From contig JAISRB010000064.1 of the NCBI GenBank assembly GCA_031273825.1, positions 1-34,125 of the forward strand: a DNA stretch of 34,125 nt. The letters are read 5' to 3'. Source of the stretch: Clostridiales bacterium. GTDB taxonomy: Bacteria > Bacillota > Clostridia > Christensenellales > JAISNN01. The notes beneath the pieces are model-generated. The model searched no databases, was not told the DNA's origin, and was given only the letters and a program-made list of their open reading frames with translations. How positions within the stretch are numbered: position 1 is the stretch's first letter; every line of letters begins with the position of its first letter. The position numbers and the translations under genes are program-made. Positions 1-7,778 of this stretch are shown piece by piece.

Positions 1-346
1 TTGGTCTTGATTGTATTTTCTTAAGTCAAGTTTTTCATCGTTTTCCATATATCAAGTATATCATAATTTTTACAATTATGTCAACCGATTTATACCAGGT
101 TTAGACGGTTTGGTAATACACCGGCGAATAAAAAACAAAAGCTCCCCCTCTATCGCGGGCGCGGCGATAGAGGGGGCTTATCCTCCAAAAACACGGCGCG
201 GGAGTAAGAGGGGTGGCGGGAAGGAAAGGAAAAAATATAGCGGTTGTGTGCAAAACCGTTGTTTTGGCGTGTCCAAAATTATTGTTCACTGACCGCTGTT
301 CACTAACTACCGCCGTTAACCGTCGGTCGCTAATAACAATTGCCAC
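1..346. other. Intergenic region upstream of the GH30 gene
   Basis: I see no convincing gene here. Open frames on both strands have no ribosome site and overlap the hairpin and the GH30 promoter. The left 120 bases are AT-rich. The region carries a strong inverted repeat (144-176, listed separately). It also has GC-rich repeat words at 309-333 that recur after the GH30 gene and before the surface gene at 30187. Confidence 0.6.
144..176. repeat. 13-bp perfect hairpin with CCCCCTCTATCGC arm
   Basis: The left arm 144-156 pairs perfectly with 164-176 around a 7-nt loop, and the pairing extends outward after a 2-nt bulge. An A-rich run lies to the left (about 127-140), so the T-tract follows the stem only when read on the minus strand. 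It would act as an intrinsic terminator for leftward transcription, but I see no minus-strand gene to its right. It may instead stop antisense transcription or be a structural element. Confidence 0.55.
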
Positions 347-375
347 TTGACAAAGACCCGGTTTTGTAGTATAAT
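347..375 (+). promoter_or_regulatory. Consensus sigma-A promoter for the GH30 gene
   Basis: A perfect TTGACA (347-352) and a perfect TATAAT (370-375) are separated by exactly 17 bases. The predicted start of transcription is near 382, and the GH30 start codon is at 406 after a GGGAGGAAT ribosome site. A fully consensus promoter suggests strong expression unless an operator overlaps it. The repeat words at 309-333 lie just upstream and could hold such a site. Confidence 0.85.
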
Positions 376-405
376 AATAAAAACAAACTCGGGAGGAATA
401 TCGAA

Positions 406-1959
406 ATGAAACAAGTGAAAGCAAAGGGGCGCGTCGCCGGCGTTTTAAAGGCGGCCGTGATTGTCTGCGTCGCGGCGGTTTGGTTTTTTGGAACCTACGC
501 GGCGGCCGTAACGGTCGCGGGGGTGACGCTGAGCGTTGATTCGGACGTTGAATATCAGACGCTCGAGGGCTTTGGCGCGTCGGCGGCGTGGACGTTTCAA
601 TCTCTCGGCGGCGAGGACGACGAAACCGTCGCGAAAGCCGCGGAAATGCTTTACGGCGATTCCGGGTTGGCGTTGTCTATTTTTCGTTACAACATAGGCG
701 CGGGGTCGGCCGAGCCGATCTTTGACGGAGTGTTTCCTTATAATTCCGGTTGGTTCGACGGAGAGCGGAGGGCGGAAAGCTTTTTTAAGGCGGAAAATTA
801 TAAAACCTTGAGCGACTTTGCAGACGAGGGAAATTATGATTTTACAAAGGACGCGCAAGCGATGAGAGCCTTTGAAAAATGTATGGAGACGGGCAACGTC
901 GAACGGCTTGTGCTTTTTGCCAATTCTCCGCATTATCTCATGACGGAGTCGGGCAAGACGACGGGCGATTATGAATACCAAAACAATTTGAGAGAGGATA
1001 GCTACGGGGCTTTTTGCGACTATCTTTTGATAATAGCCAAGAATTTTTATACGTCGCTTGCGGCAAAGGGATATTTTCCGCGCATTTTACTTAGCCCGAT
1101 AAACGAGCCGCAATGGAAATGGGGCGGGGAGTCCGCCTCACAGGAGGGCTGTCACTATGACCCTAAGCCGTTGGCGGCGTTTGCCGACGTGTTCTTTAAA
1201 AAATTAAAGGCGTTTAACGAGGCGAACGGATTGTCTATCGAGGCCGACTTGTTTGAATGCGGAAATTATAAGATAAGGTTGACGGGTCCCGATATTCTCG
1301 ACTACCTCGACGCTATGTCAAAATATGAATATTTTGACGAGATGACCCATATCTCCGTGCATTCCTACGGCGCGAATACCGACAAAATCGCCCGCAGAGG
1401 GCTATCCTTGATTATGAAAAAATATCCTAACCTCAAGGTGTCGCAGACCGAGGTCTGCGAAATGGAGTGGGGCAGATTTGACACGATAGAATCGGGGCTG
1501 TTTTTGGGCAAAATGATAAGCCGCGACTTGACCTATTATGACGCTACCGATTGGAGCTGGTGGCTGGGCTTAGCGCGCGGCGACTACAACGACGGTCTGG
1601 TCTATTGGGATATCAAAGACGGGGTCAACGAGCTTTCCGTCTTAAAAAGATATTACGTTATGGGGCATTATACAAAATATCTCGGCATAGGCGACAAGCG
1701 CGTCGGCGTTTCGTCGTCAGATTTTGTCAACATGTCGGGCTTAGACTACTCGGCCTTCAAAAAAGCCGACGGCAGCATAGTTTTGATTGTCATAAACGAG
1801 GGCTTAGACAACAAAATAACCGTCAAAGCAAACGGCTCGTCCGCGACCGTCGTCACAACCTCGGCGACGCAAAATCAAGAAACCTTTTCCTTAGACTTTT
1901 CGGGTAGCCTAAAATTAAATCTGAAAGGCAAGAGCATAACGACGGTGGTGTTGAGATAG
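406..1959 (+). CDS. Secreted GH30-family glycoside hydrolase
   Basis: This 517-residue protein resembles glycoside hydrolase family 30 enzymes (O-glycosyl hydrolases such as endo-beta-1,6-galactanases and glucosylceramidase-like enzymes), which cut beta-linked glycans outside the cell. A basic N-terminus and hydrophobic segment (about residues 12-34) form a signal peptide or anchor. The GH30 entry motif LEGFGASAAW is at residues 53-62. SPINEPQW carries the likely acid/base Glu234, and SQTEVCEMEW carries the likely nucleophile Glu349. The last ~80 residues look like the beta-sandwich domain normal for the family. The ATG at 406 has a good GGGAGGAAT site and a consensus promoter upstream. It is monocistronic, with a hairpin following its stop. 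The substrate cannot be settled from sequence; beta-1,6-galactan or a related plant or mucin glycan is plausible. Confidence 0.88.
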   Translation: MKQVKAKGRVAGVLKAAVIVCVAAVWFFGTYAAAVTVAGVTLSVDSDVEYQTLEGFGASAAWTFQSLGGEDDETVAKAAEMLYGDSGLALSIFRYNIGAGSAEPIFDGVFPYNSGWFDGERRAESFFKAENYKTLSDFADEGNYDFTKDAQAMRAFEKCMETGNVERLVLFANSPHYLMTESGKTTGDYEYQNNLREDSYGAFCDYLLIIAKNFYTSLAAKGYFPRILLSPINEPQWKWGGESASQEGCHYDPKPLAAFADVFFKKLKAFNEANGLSIEADLFECGNYKIRLTGPDILDYLDAMSKYEYFDEMTHISVHSYGANTDKIARRGLSLIMKKYPNLKVSQTEVCEMEWGRFDTIESGLFLGKMISRDLTYYDATDWSWWLGLARGDYNDGLVYWDIKDGVNELSVLKRYYVMGHYTKYLGIGDKRVGVSSSDFVNMSGLDYSAFKKADGSIVLIVINEGLDNKITVKANGSSATVVTTSATQNQETFSLDFSGSLKLNLKGKSITTVVLR

Positions 1960-1960
1960 A

Positions 1961-1998
1961 GAGGCGTAGCGGTCGGCGGTTAGCGACCGCCGCGCCTC
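1961..1998. terminator. Nested GC-rich hairpin after GH30
   Basis: GAGGCG (1961-1966) pairs with CGCCTC (1993-1998), and inside it GGCGGT (1975-1980) pairs with ACCGCC (1986-1991) around a 5-nt loop. It starts two bases after the GH30 stop codon. The downstream run is A-rich rather than T-rich, so it is a weak intrinsic terminator, perhaps a 3'-end stabiliser. Part of it (TTAGCGACCG at 1980-1989) recurs inverted upstream of the same gene at 324-333. Confidence 0.5.
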
Positions 1999-2083
1999 GA
2001 CCGCTAAAAATAAAAATTTGCAAATCTTTTTGCGGGGTTAAATTGGGGACTAAAAAAAACTCAAGATTTTTTTTAAAAAGATA

Positions 2084-2112
2084 TTGAAAAAAGTCCGGTT
2101 ATATGATATACT
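2084..2112 (+). promoter_or_regulatory. Promoter of the small anchored protein gene
   Basis: TTGAAA (2084-2089) and TATACT (2107-2112) are separated by 17 bases. The start codon at 2149 is preceded by GGGAGAG. This gives the 117-residue ORF its own transcription unit, bounded downstream by the terminator at 2537-2574. Confidence 0.65.
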
Positions 2113-2148
2113 TTTTAGAGAGGATTTTTATACGGGAGAGTTTTTGAC

Positions 2149-2502
2149 ATGATACGAAGCGATAAATTAAAAAAAAGACGAAACAGAAACACCGCGCTAT
2201 CGACGGTCGGCGCGGGAATCGCGCTCTTTGTTTTGACGGCGGCGGTCGTTTTGTGCGCCTTAGGCGTAGCGGGATTAAAAACGGCTAAGGCCGAGGCCGT
2301 CGGCGAGCTGACGGCAAAATATGACGTCGAGCAAAACTACACCCCCGAAAACTATGAAAAAATACAAGCGTTGCTTTCGGAGGCCGAGTTGGCTATCAGA
2401 GGCTGCCTTTCAAATAACGCGGTCAGAGCCGCCTATGAGGAGGCCGATTTGCGCATGGGGATAATCGAGACGACGGCGGTAAAAACGCTTTTTTGCGTTT
2501 GA
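2149..2502 (+). CDS. Small membrane-anchored or secreted protein, FIVAR-like
   Basis: This 117-residue protein has a very basic start (KLKKRRNRN), one hydrophobic segment (about residues 18-42) and an AKAEA stretch that could be a signal-peptidase site. The rest (about 50-105) is a helical segment beginning YTPENYEKIQALLSEAE, resembling a single FIVAR-type module of Gram-positive surface proteins. No catalytic motif is visible. A good promoter, ribosome site and terminator support it as a real single-gene unit. Its last codons (KTLFCV) are encoded by a small hairpin, AAACGC-T6-GCGTTT at 2483-2500, so the natural C-terminus may be a chance extension. It could also be the truncated start of a longer surface protein. 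Function unknown. Confidence 0.6.
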   Translation: MIRSDKLKKRRNRNTALSTVGAGIALFVLTAAVVLCALGVAGLKTAKAEAVGELTAKYDVEQNYTPENYEKIQALLSEAELAIRGCLSNNAVRAAYEEADLRMGIIETTAVKTLFCV

Positions 2503-2536
2503 CTTATATTCGGCTCGCGGCAAAAATAAAATATAC

Positions 2537-2574
2537 GGACGGGATTTCGGCGACGGAATTCCGTCCTTTTTTTT
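2537..2574 (+). terminator. Strong intrinsic terminator
   Basis: The arm GGACGGGATT (2537-2546) pairs with AATTCCGTCC (2557-2566), 10 bp with one G-U pair and a 10-nt loop. It is followed by eight T residues (2567-2574). This is a textbook rho-independent terminator for the unit starting at 2149. Confidence 0.88.
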
Positions 2575-2864
2575 GCGTTTTTTTAAAGGCGCGGCATCTT
2601 AAAATTTTTTTTGCGAAACGATATACCCGTTGTGTTTTTATCGGCTTGTATTTTATCGGCGCGTTATCCTAAAATTTCCTTGCGGCATATTATGTATCAG
2701 CCATATATCGTTAAATTTTTGGCTTTCATTTATTTTGGCGGCTAAAGACGTTGATTTTTTGCGGCGGCTTTTGACGAAACGACCCGCCGTATATAGATGA
2801 AACACGCTTTTACATTTTAGTCGTTTGTGTAAAGATGAAAAAAATAAAAAAGAAGGGGATTATT
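2575..2864. other. Gene-free leader region of the collagen-like gene
   Basis: These ~290 bases (about 360 from the previous stop codon) contain no supported ORF. TTGACG at 2771-2776 is followed by TATAGA or TAGATG, but the spacing (15-17) and match are poor, so no promoter is called with confidence. If the collagen-like gene is developmental (spore surface), the promoter may belong to an alternative sigma factor that I cannot recognise by eye. Confidence 0.4.
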
Positions 2865-4832
2865 ATGAGCAATAAGTTTTCAAATGGTTGCGACGGTTAT
2901 GATCGGTCGACTTACGGAAGTTGCTTAAATTTCACGTCCGACAGCCGTTGTTACGATTCCGATTGCCGTCGTGAGCCGGAATGCGGGCGCGGTCCGCGAG
3001 GCTTGACGGGACCGCGCGGTCCTGCCGGCCCGGCGGGGCAGACCGGCGGCCCCGGGCCTATGGGACAAAGAGGCCCGGCAGGCTCGCCCGGTCCGACGGG
3101 ACCTATAGGACCCGCCGGCCCTATAGGCTTGACCGGCCCGGTCGGCCCGACGGGCGCGACCGGACCTACGGGTTCGATAGGCCCGATAGGCCCGGCAGGC
3201 GCGACCGGCGCGACGGGTCCGATAGGCCCGGCCGGCCCGACGGGCGCGACGGGCGCGGTAGGCCCTGAAGGCCCGGCCGGAGCGAGAGGCCCGGCGGGGC
3301 CTATAGGACCGACCGGCACGATAGGCCCGGTAGGGCCGCAAGGAGCGCAAGGTCCGGTCGGCCCGCAGGGAGCGGCCGGCGCGACCGGAGCGGCAGGCCC
3401 GGCCGGCCCTATAGGCCCGGCGGGCGCGACGGGTGCGACCGGCGCGGCGGGAGCGACGGGCGCGCCCGGGGCGACGGGGGCGACGGGGGCGCAAGGTCCT
3501 GCGGGCGCGGTAGGGCCGGCCGGCCCTATAGGACCTGCCGGCGCGACGGGCGCGACCGGCGCGACGGGAGCTATAGGCCCGGCCGGCCCCGCAGGATCTA
3601 TAGGTCCTGCCGGAGCGGCCGGCGCAACCGGCCCGATAGGCCCGGCGGGGCCTGCGGGCTCGACGGGCGCGATAGGTCCGGAAGGCCCTGTCGGCCCGAT
3701 AGGCCCCGCCGGTCCTACGGGGGCGACGGGCGCGACGGGCGCGGTAGGCCCGGCGGGTCCGATAGGCGCGACGGGAGCGACGGGAGCAACGGGGCCGATA
3801 GGCCCTACGGGACCTGCGGGCGCGACGGGCGCGATAGGTCCCGAAGGCCCGGTAGGCCCGGCCGGACCGGCCGGCGCGACGGGCGCGACGGGGGCGACGG
3901 GGGCGACGGGCGCGATAGGCCCGGCAGGCCCTATAGGCGCGACGGGAGCGACGGGTCCGATAGGCCCGGCGGGGCCTGCCGGAGCTACGGGCGCGATAGG
4001 CCCGGCAGGTCCGGTAGGCCCCGCTGGCGCGGTAGGCCCTATAGGCCCGGCCTGCCCCGCGGGACCTATCGGCGCGACGGGAGCGACCGGCGCGCAAGGC
4101 CCTATGGGACCCGCGGGTCCTGCCGGCGCGACGGGAGCGACGGGAGCGCAAGGCCCTGCCGGCGCGACGGGGGCGACGGGAGCGACCGGCGCGACCGGAG
4201 CAACCGGCGCGACCGGCGCGCAGGGAACTCCCGGACTAAACGGCGCGGCGGGCGCGCAAGGCCCTATGGGGCCTCAAGGCCCGCAGGGAATTCAAGGTCC
4301 CGTCGGGCCTCAAGGTCCGCAAGGTCCTCCGGGTCCTCCCGGCGTCATTCGCGCCGCGGGAGAGAGCGGCTCGTCGCTTTTGCTCAGAACGGAAAATTTG
4401 GAGGGAGATACGGTCGATTTGCCGGTGAGAAAGGCCTACGAGGCATACGGCTTCGGGCTTGAGAGTCAGGGGCAGTCTTACGACGTTAGCGTCGACGGCG
4501 TAATTTTGGAAATATACAGATCGGGATCGGCGTTGAGGACGCGGATTAAGCCGGTTAACGCAAGCGCGTCGGCAAAGGCCGTGGACTTCAGGGCTACGCT
4601 AAGCTCGGGCAATTCCGCCGCCGCGGCAAGCGAGACGGCCGAGGGCTTGACGCTCGCGTCCGGCTCGGCTATCGACATCGGCGTAGAAATCGTCGGAGGC
4701 TTCGGCTCGGTTTTTGAAATATTGCTGCGCGTCACCGACCTTCCGACAAATCAAATATCGATAAGCAACGTTCGCATCGTCAAGGACGGCGCGTTCAAAA
4801 ACGTAGTTGTTTTGATAGACCGAATAGTTTGA
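2865..4832 (+). CDS. Collagen-like surface protein (151 Gly-X-Y triplets)
   Basis: With the start at 2865 (AGAAGGGG at 2851-2858, better than the ATG at 2835) the protein has 655 residues. Residues 1-42 have no signal peptide but five cysteines (around NGC, GSC, SRC, SDC and PEC). Residues 43-495 are 151 consecutive Gly-X-Y triplets, rich in GPIGPAG, GATGAT and GPQGPQ. One triplet has Cys for Gly (codon TGC at 4053-4055). Residues 496-655 form a non-collagen globular domain rich in beta-prone segments that probably seeds trimerisation; I do not recognise its family. Bacterial collagen-like proteins form triple helices on cell or spore surfaces (for example exosporium filaments of the BclA type). 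The lack of a signal peptide and the Cys-rich N-terminus favour a spore-coat or exosporium role, which is inference. Confidence 0.87.
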   Translation: MSNKFSNGCDGYDRSTYGSCLNFTSDSRCYDSDCRREPECGRGPRGLTGPRGPAGPAGQTGGPGPMGQRGPAGSPGPTGPIGPAGPIGLTGPVGPTGATGPTGSIGPIGPAGATGATGPIGPAGPTGATGAVGPEGPAGARGPAGPIGPTGTIGPVGPQGAQGPVGPQGAAGATGAAGPAGPIGPAGATGATGAAGATGAPGATGATGAQGPAGAVGPAGPIGPAGATGATGATGAIGPAGPAGSIGPAGAAGATGPIGPAGPAGSTGAIGPEGPVGPIGPAGPTGATGATGAVGPAGPIGATGATGATGPIGPTGPAGATGAIGPEGPVGPAGPAGATGATGATGATGAIGPAGPIGATGATGPIGPAGPAGATGAIGPAGPVGPAGAVGPIGPACPAGPIGATGATGAQGPMGPAGPAGATGATGAQGPAGATGATGATGATGATGATGAQGTPGLNGAAGAQGPMGPQGPQGIQGPVGPQGPQGPPGPPGVIRAAGESGSSLLLRTENLEGDTVDLPVRKAYEAYGFGLESQGQSYDVSVDGVILEIYRSGSALRTRIKPVNASASAKAVDFRATLSSGNSAAAASETAEGLTLASGSAIDIGVEIVGGFGSVFEILLRVTDLPTNQISISNVRIVKDGAFKNVVVLIDRIV

Positions 4833-4896
4833 CGCCCGATTGTCGGGGCAAAAAAAACCTTCCGATAAAAAAAACCGCGCGTCACCGCTAAAATTA

Positions 4897-4926
4897 TTGA
4901 CACGGCAAGCGTTTTTGTAATACAAT
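4897..4926 (+). promoter_or_regulatory. Promoter of mscL
   Basis: TTGACA (4897-4902) and TACAAT (4921-4926) are separated by 18 bases. Transcription would begin near 4933. That excludes the ATG at 4927 as the mscL start and leaves an ~85-nt leader before GTG 5017. The unit probably runs through the PHP and GDPD genes, which follow without clear terminators. Confidence 0.75.
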
Positions 4927-5016
4927 ATGAACGTAGCCGATAATATAAAAAGCGGGATATTTCGTCCGAAGCTTTATTCTTTATGGTTTCGGACGTTTTT
5001 TTTGCGGAGGATTTTT

Positions 5017-5574
5017 GTGAAAAAGCTGTTGCGCGAGTTTAAAGCCTTTATCAACAAGGGCAACGTCATAGATCTTGCCGTCGCGGTCATCATAGGCGCG
5101 GCGTTCGGAAAGATTGTGTCGAGCCTTGTCGAGGACGTAATAACGCCGCTGACGTCGCTTGTCATAGGCAGTGTCGATATCGTCGATCTAAAATGGGTCA
5201 TAATCAAGGCGGCCGCGGACGGCGCGGGCGAGGTCGCCGTCATGTACGGAAAATTTCTAAAGAATGTAATGGATTTTTTGATAATAGCCGTATCGATATT
5301 TTTTGCCATCAAATTTTATAACAGAGCGACGCGCAATATTCAAAAGCAGATAGAGAAAAGCGGCGAACAGATAAAAGCGCGTTTGTCGGCTCAAAAAACC
5401 GCCGATTGCGCCGATAAAGACGACGGCGCGGCCGAGGCCGCGGAAAGCGGCGACAATGGTCGGGAAAGCCATGCAGAGTCTAACGCCTCCGCCGTCGGAG
5501 AGGAAAACGGAATATTAAAGGAAATAAGAGACCTGCTCAAAAATCATATAGAAAAAGGCGGCGGGCGGTCATGA
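5017..5574 (+). CDS. mscL: Large-conductance mechanosensitive channel
   Basis: MscL forms a homopentameric tension-gated pore that releases solutes on osmotic downshock. The GTG start at 5017 is preceded by GCGGAGG and lies inside the transcript; the in-frame ATG at 4927 sits on the promoter. The 185-residue protein starts KKLLREFKAFINKGNVIDLA, the conserved N-terminal helix and gate. TM1 is about residues 15-40, a short extracellular loop follows, and TM2 (FLKNVMDFLIIAVSIFFAIK) is about 75-95. The conserved cytosolic helix (LKEIRDLLKN) is at the end. A ~50-residue acidic, Ala/Asp/Ser-rich linker separates TM2 from that helix, longer than the usual 120-150-residue proteins. Its stop overlaps the next start by 4 nt. 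Confidence 0.93.
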   Translation: MKKLLREFKAFINKGNVIDLAVAVIIGAAFGKIVSSLVEDVITPLTSLVIGSVDIVDLKWVIIKAAADGAGEVAVMYGKFLKNVMDFLIIAVSIFFAIKFYNRATRNIQKQIEKSGEQIKARLSAQKTADCADKDDGAAEAAESGDNGRESHAESNASAVGEENGILKEIRDLLKNHIEKGGGRS

Positions 5575-6053
5575 TTGTTTTAGACGAAAGGCTAAAGACC
5601 GCCGATGAATTTATTCACATAAGGCTTCCGTTCGAGGTCAAAGACAGCGCGGATGTTATGCGGATAAGCTTTTGTTATTTTCCAAAGATAATAGCCGACG
5701 AAAAATATTCGACGGAGCTGATAGAGGAGGGCTATAAGCGGTGCTTTCCCGACGAGCCTATCGACCCCGCCGTCATAAAAAAACGTCTGCCGCTGACAAA
5801 TCTCATAACAATTTCACTCGACGCGCCGAACGGCGAATATATCGGCGACGCACACCGCAAAAATAACGACGAGACATATTTTATATCCGAAAAGGAAAGC
5901 TCGCCGGGTTTTTTGCCGCGCGCGATAGACGCGGGCTTTTGGAAAATAGTTTTGAGCGTCTTTAGCGCAGAAAAAAACGGCGTCGACGTTAGCGTCAGAG
6001 TCGAGACGGAAAACGCTCCCCTTACGGACGGCGCGGGAGGAGAATGGGCGTGA
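5571..6053 (+). CDS. N-terminal beta-sandwich half of a CehA/McbA-like metallohydrolase
   Basis: The 160-residue product looks like the N-terminal accessory domain of CehA/McbA-family PHP metallohydrolases: an opening LPFEVKDSADVMRISFCY strand pair, a central LITISLDAP, and an SSPGFLPRAIDAGFWKIVLS block resembling the family's 'PGYLPGPIPAGxW' stretch. It has no catalytic residues. It starts ATGA-overlapped with mscL and its own stop overlaps the GTG of the following PHP gene, so both halves are likely made from one transcript in coupled fashion and may assemble. The family match is from memory of the pattern, not a search. Confidence 0.6.
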   Translation: MIVLDERLKTADEFIHIRLPFEVKDSADVMRISFCYFPKIIADEKYSTELIEEGYKRCFPDEPIDPAVIKKRLPLTNLITISLDAPNGEYIGDAHRKNNDETYFISEKESSPGFLPRAIDAGFWKIVLSVFSAEKNGVDVSVRVETENAPLTDGAGGEWA

Positions 6054-7000
6054 GTTACGTTTATTTTCCCGTGGAATTACATTGCCACACAATTCACAGC
6101 GACGGCGCGATGACGCCAGAGCGGCTTGTCGACAGAGCAAAACGGCGCGGATATTCGGCGATAGCCCTCACCGATCACAATGTATATTCGGCTTGCGCGG
6201 CGGCCAAGGCCGCGGGGGAGTCCGTCGGGCTGACGGTCATAGGCGGCATAGAATGGACGACGTTTTTTGGTCACGCGGTTTGTCTTTCCGACGATTCGGG
6301 CGGCGTCGATTGGCGCGATATCACAAAAACCAACATAGGGAGTCTGGCAAGGCTGGCAAAAAATAACGGCGCGATCGTCACCGTCGCTCACCCTAAGAGA
6401 ATGGGATATCCCGTTTGCACGGGCTGTCATTGGGATTTTGAGACCGACGATTACGGCGGCTTTACGGCGTTTGAGGTCTGGTCGCAGTCGGAGGACGGCG
6501 ATTCTCTGCAAAACAGGCTTTCCGAGCAATTTTACCGCAAGCTTTTGAATAAGGGTTTCAGACTGTCGGCGGTGTACGGCTATGACTGGCACATCGAGCG
6601 GCAAGGCTCTGAAAACTATTTTTTTAACACCTATATAGGCGCGGACGGCGCGTCGGCGGACGAATTAAAGGACGGCTTGCGGCGCGGCGACACCTATATA
6701 GCGTCGGGGCTTTCGGCGGCGCTGTACGCCGGCGGGCGAAGGCTTGCCTTCGGCTCGGAGATAAGGAGCGGCAAGCATGTCTTTGATTTAAAAATCGGAA
6801 AGGGGCTGTGCAAGGGCGGCGTTATCCCCGAAACCCTCGAAATTTCAGGCAGCGCGTTAAGAGAAACCGTCGCGGCGGCCGTCGGGAACGGGGTTTGCCT
6901 TGACCTGTCGCCCGGGTGGCTTATGTTTAAGGTATACGGACTGTCGGAGGGGAGAACCAAGCCGTTGCTTGTGACAAGCCCGATATACGTGACCGACTGA
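6050..7000 (+). CDS. PHP-domain phosphoesterase (catalytic half)
   Basis: This is a PHP-superfamily metal-dependent hydrolase of about 316 residues. ELHCHTIHSDGAM holds the HxH motif for the first metals and ALTDHN is the second PHP motif. TVAHPKR and the GYDWH segment provide later histidine and aspartate ligands. I place the start at GTG 6050 because GGGAGGAG (6035-6042) is well spaced from it and only about 1 nt from the ATG at 6044. This also gives a GTGA overlap with the preceding gene. In the CehA/McbA family this domain is normally fused to the domain encoded just upstream. The substrate (phosphoester, or another hydrolysable bond) is unknown. A stop at 6998-7000 is followed by a 40-nt gap to the GDPD-like gene. 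Confidence 0.8.
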   Translation: MSYVYFPVELHCHTIHSDGAMTPERLVDRAKRRGYSAIALTDHNVYSACAAAKAAGESVGLTVIGGIEWTTFFGHAVCLSDDSGGVDWRDITKTNIGSLARLAKNNGAIVTVAHPKRMGYPVCTGCHWDFETDDYGGFTAFEVWSQSEDGDSLQNRLSEQFYRKLLNKGFRLSAVYGYDWHIERQGSENYFFNTYIGADGASADELKDGLRRGDTYIASGLSAALYAGGRRLAFGSEIRSGKHVFDLKIGKGLCKGGVIPETLEISGSALRETVAAAVGNGVCLDLSPGWLMFKVYGLSEGRTKPLLVTSPIYVTD

Positions 7001-7040
7001 GGCGGCAAACAAAAAAAACCATAAAGGACGGGTGAAATTT

Positions 7041-7676
7041 ATGTATATAACGGCGCACGGCGGCGCGTTAAGGACGGGCCGCAACAGCAAAAAATTTTTT
7101 GAGGCGATGAGGGATTATCCCGTCGATATCGTCGAGGTTGACGTGAGGTCGGGCAAGGGCGGGCTTTATATTTCGCACCACAAGCCGCTTTTTGCCGACG
7201 GCAAGCTTTCGCTTGAGTTTGTCTTGAAATACGCGCGCGAGCGCGGCTTAATGGTCAACTGCGACATGAAGGAGCGCGGACTTGTCGGGAAGCTTTTGGA
7301 GCTTGCCGAAAGCCTGTCTGCGGAGGCTTGCGTGATTTTTACCGGGCGGTTTTGTGAGAGCGATTTGCCGCTTTTAGACCGCGGCCGCGTCTATCTCAAC
7401 ACGGGATTTTTTAAGGGGAAGTGCGCTATAGAGCCGTTTGACATGAAGCGCGTCATAGACGGGGCAAAAAATCCGAGGGTTTTAGGCGTCAATTTGAGCT
7501 ATCGGTTTTGCTCCGACGGGTTTCTAAAAAAGGCGGAGGAGTGCGGTCTAAAGCTGTCGGTATACACCGTAGACGACCCCGCCGTAATAGAAAGGCTTAT
7601 GCAAAGCGTTGCGGTCGACAATATCACGACAAATATACCCGACCAAGCGATAAAATTGCGCGGAGCGAACGCATGA
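7041..7676 (+). CDS. Glycerophosphodiester phosphodiesterase-family protein
   Basis: The ~211-residue protein has the GDPD TIM-barrel pattern. AHGGALRTGRNS replaces the usual HRG...PENT entry, IVEVDVRSGKGGLYISHH supplies the ExD metal ligands and the second catalytic His, and the C-terminus has YTVDDPAVIERL followed by ITTNIP. Such enzymes hydrolyse glycerophosphodiesters to glycerol 3-phosphate and an alcohol. It is short, and the PENT element is altered, so another phosphodiester or sugar-phosphate substrate is possible. I prefer ATG 7041 (GGGTGA five bases upstream) over GTG 7032. The TGA stop lies in the loop of a hairpin repeat (7665-7690) that recurs at the end of uxuA. Confidence 0.75.
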   Translation: MYITAHGGALRTGRNSKKFFEAMRDYPVDIVEVDVRSGKGGLYISHHKPLFADGKLSLEFVLKYARERGLMVNCDMKERGLVGKLLELAESLSAEACVIFTGRFCESDLPLLDRGRVYLNTGFFKGKCAIEPFDMKRVIDGAKNPRVLGVNLSYRFCSDGFLKKAEECGLKLSVYTVDDPAVIERLMQSVAVDNITTNIPDQAIKLRGANA

Positions 7677-7690
7677 AAATGCGTTTGCCT
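7665..7690. repeat. Hairpin repeat copy 1 (AACGCAT-GAAA-ATGCGTT)
   Basis: Positions 7665-7674 pair with 7679-7688 (10 bp, one G-U) around a GAAA tetraloop. A 22-nt stretch (7669-7690) is identical to 11809-11830 at the 3' end of uxuA, and TGAT follows one base later in both copies. There is no T-tract directly after the stem, so it is not a classical terminator; it may be an mRNA 3'-end or repeat element. The stop codon of the gdpD-like gene is inside it. Confidence 0.8.
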
Positions 7691-7721
7691 TGATAAAATT
7701 GCGGGGCGAAGTCAAAAACGT

Positions 7722-7750
7722 TTGATTTTAACCTTATCTTGATATATAAT
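7722..7750 (+). promoter_or_regulatory. Promoter of the hexuronate operon
   Basis: TTGATT (7722-7727) and TATAAT (7745-7750) are separated by 17 bases. Transcription would begin near 7757 and the eda start codon is at 7779, so the leader is short. I could not see an obvious operator palindrome over it, although hexuronate operons are usually controlled by GntR- or LacI-type repressors. Confidence 0.7.
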
Positions 7751-7778
7751 AATAGTCGCAAAAAAAGGACGGAACATT

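Noticed and set aside
101-424. Minus-strand 107-residue ORF over the GH30 promoter
   Set aside because: It overlaps a consensus promoter and the hairpin, has no ribosome site and unlikely composition.
2925-4151. 408-residue minus-strand ORF and other long frames opposite the collagen-like gene
   Set aside because: Its Arg/Ala/Tyr-rich repeats simply mirror the Gly-X-Y coding repeat on the + strand, and it has no ribosome site.
2990-4345. Repetitive GC-rich DNA resembling a repeat array
   Set aside because: The period is the 3-residue collagen codon pattern within one ORF, with no constant repeat and unique spacers, so it is not a CRISPR array.
4927-5016. ATG at 4927 as the start of mscL
   Set aside because: It directly follows the -10 element, so it would precede or coincide with the transcription start. 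The GTG at 5017 has a GGAGG site and gives the normal MscL N-terminus.
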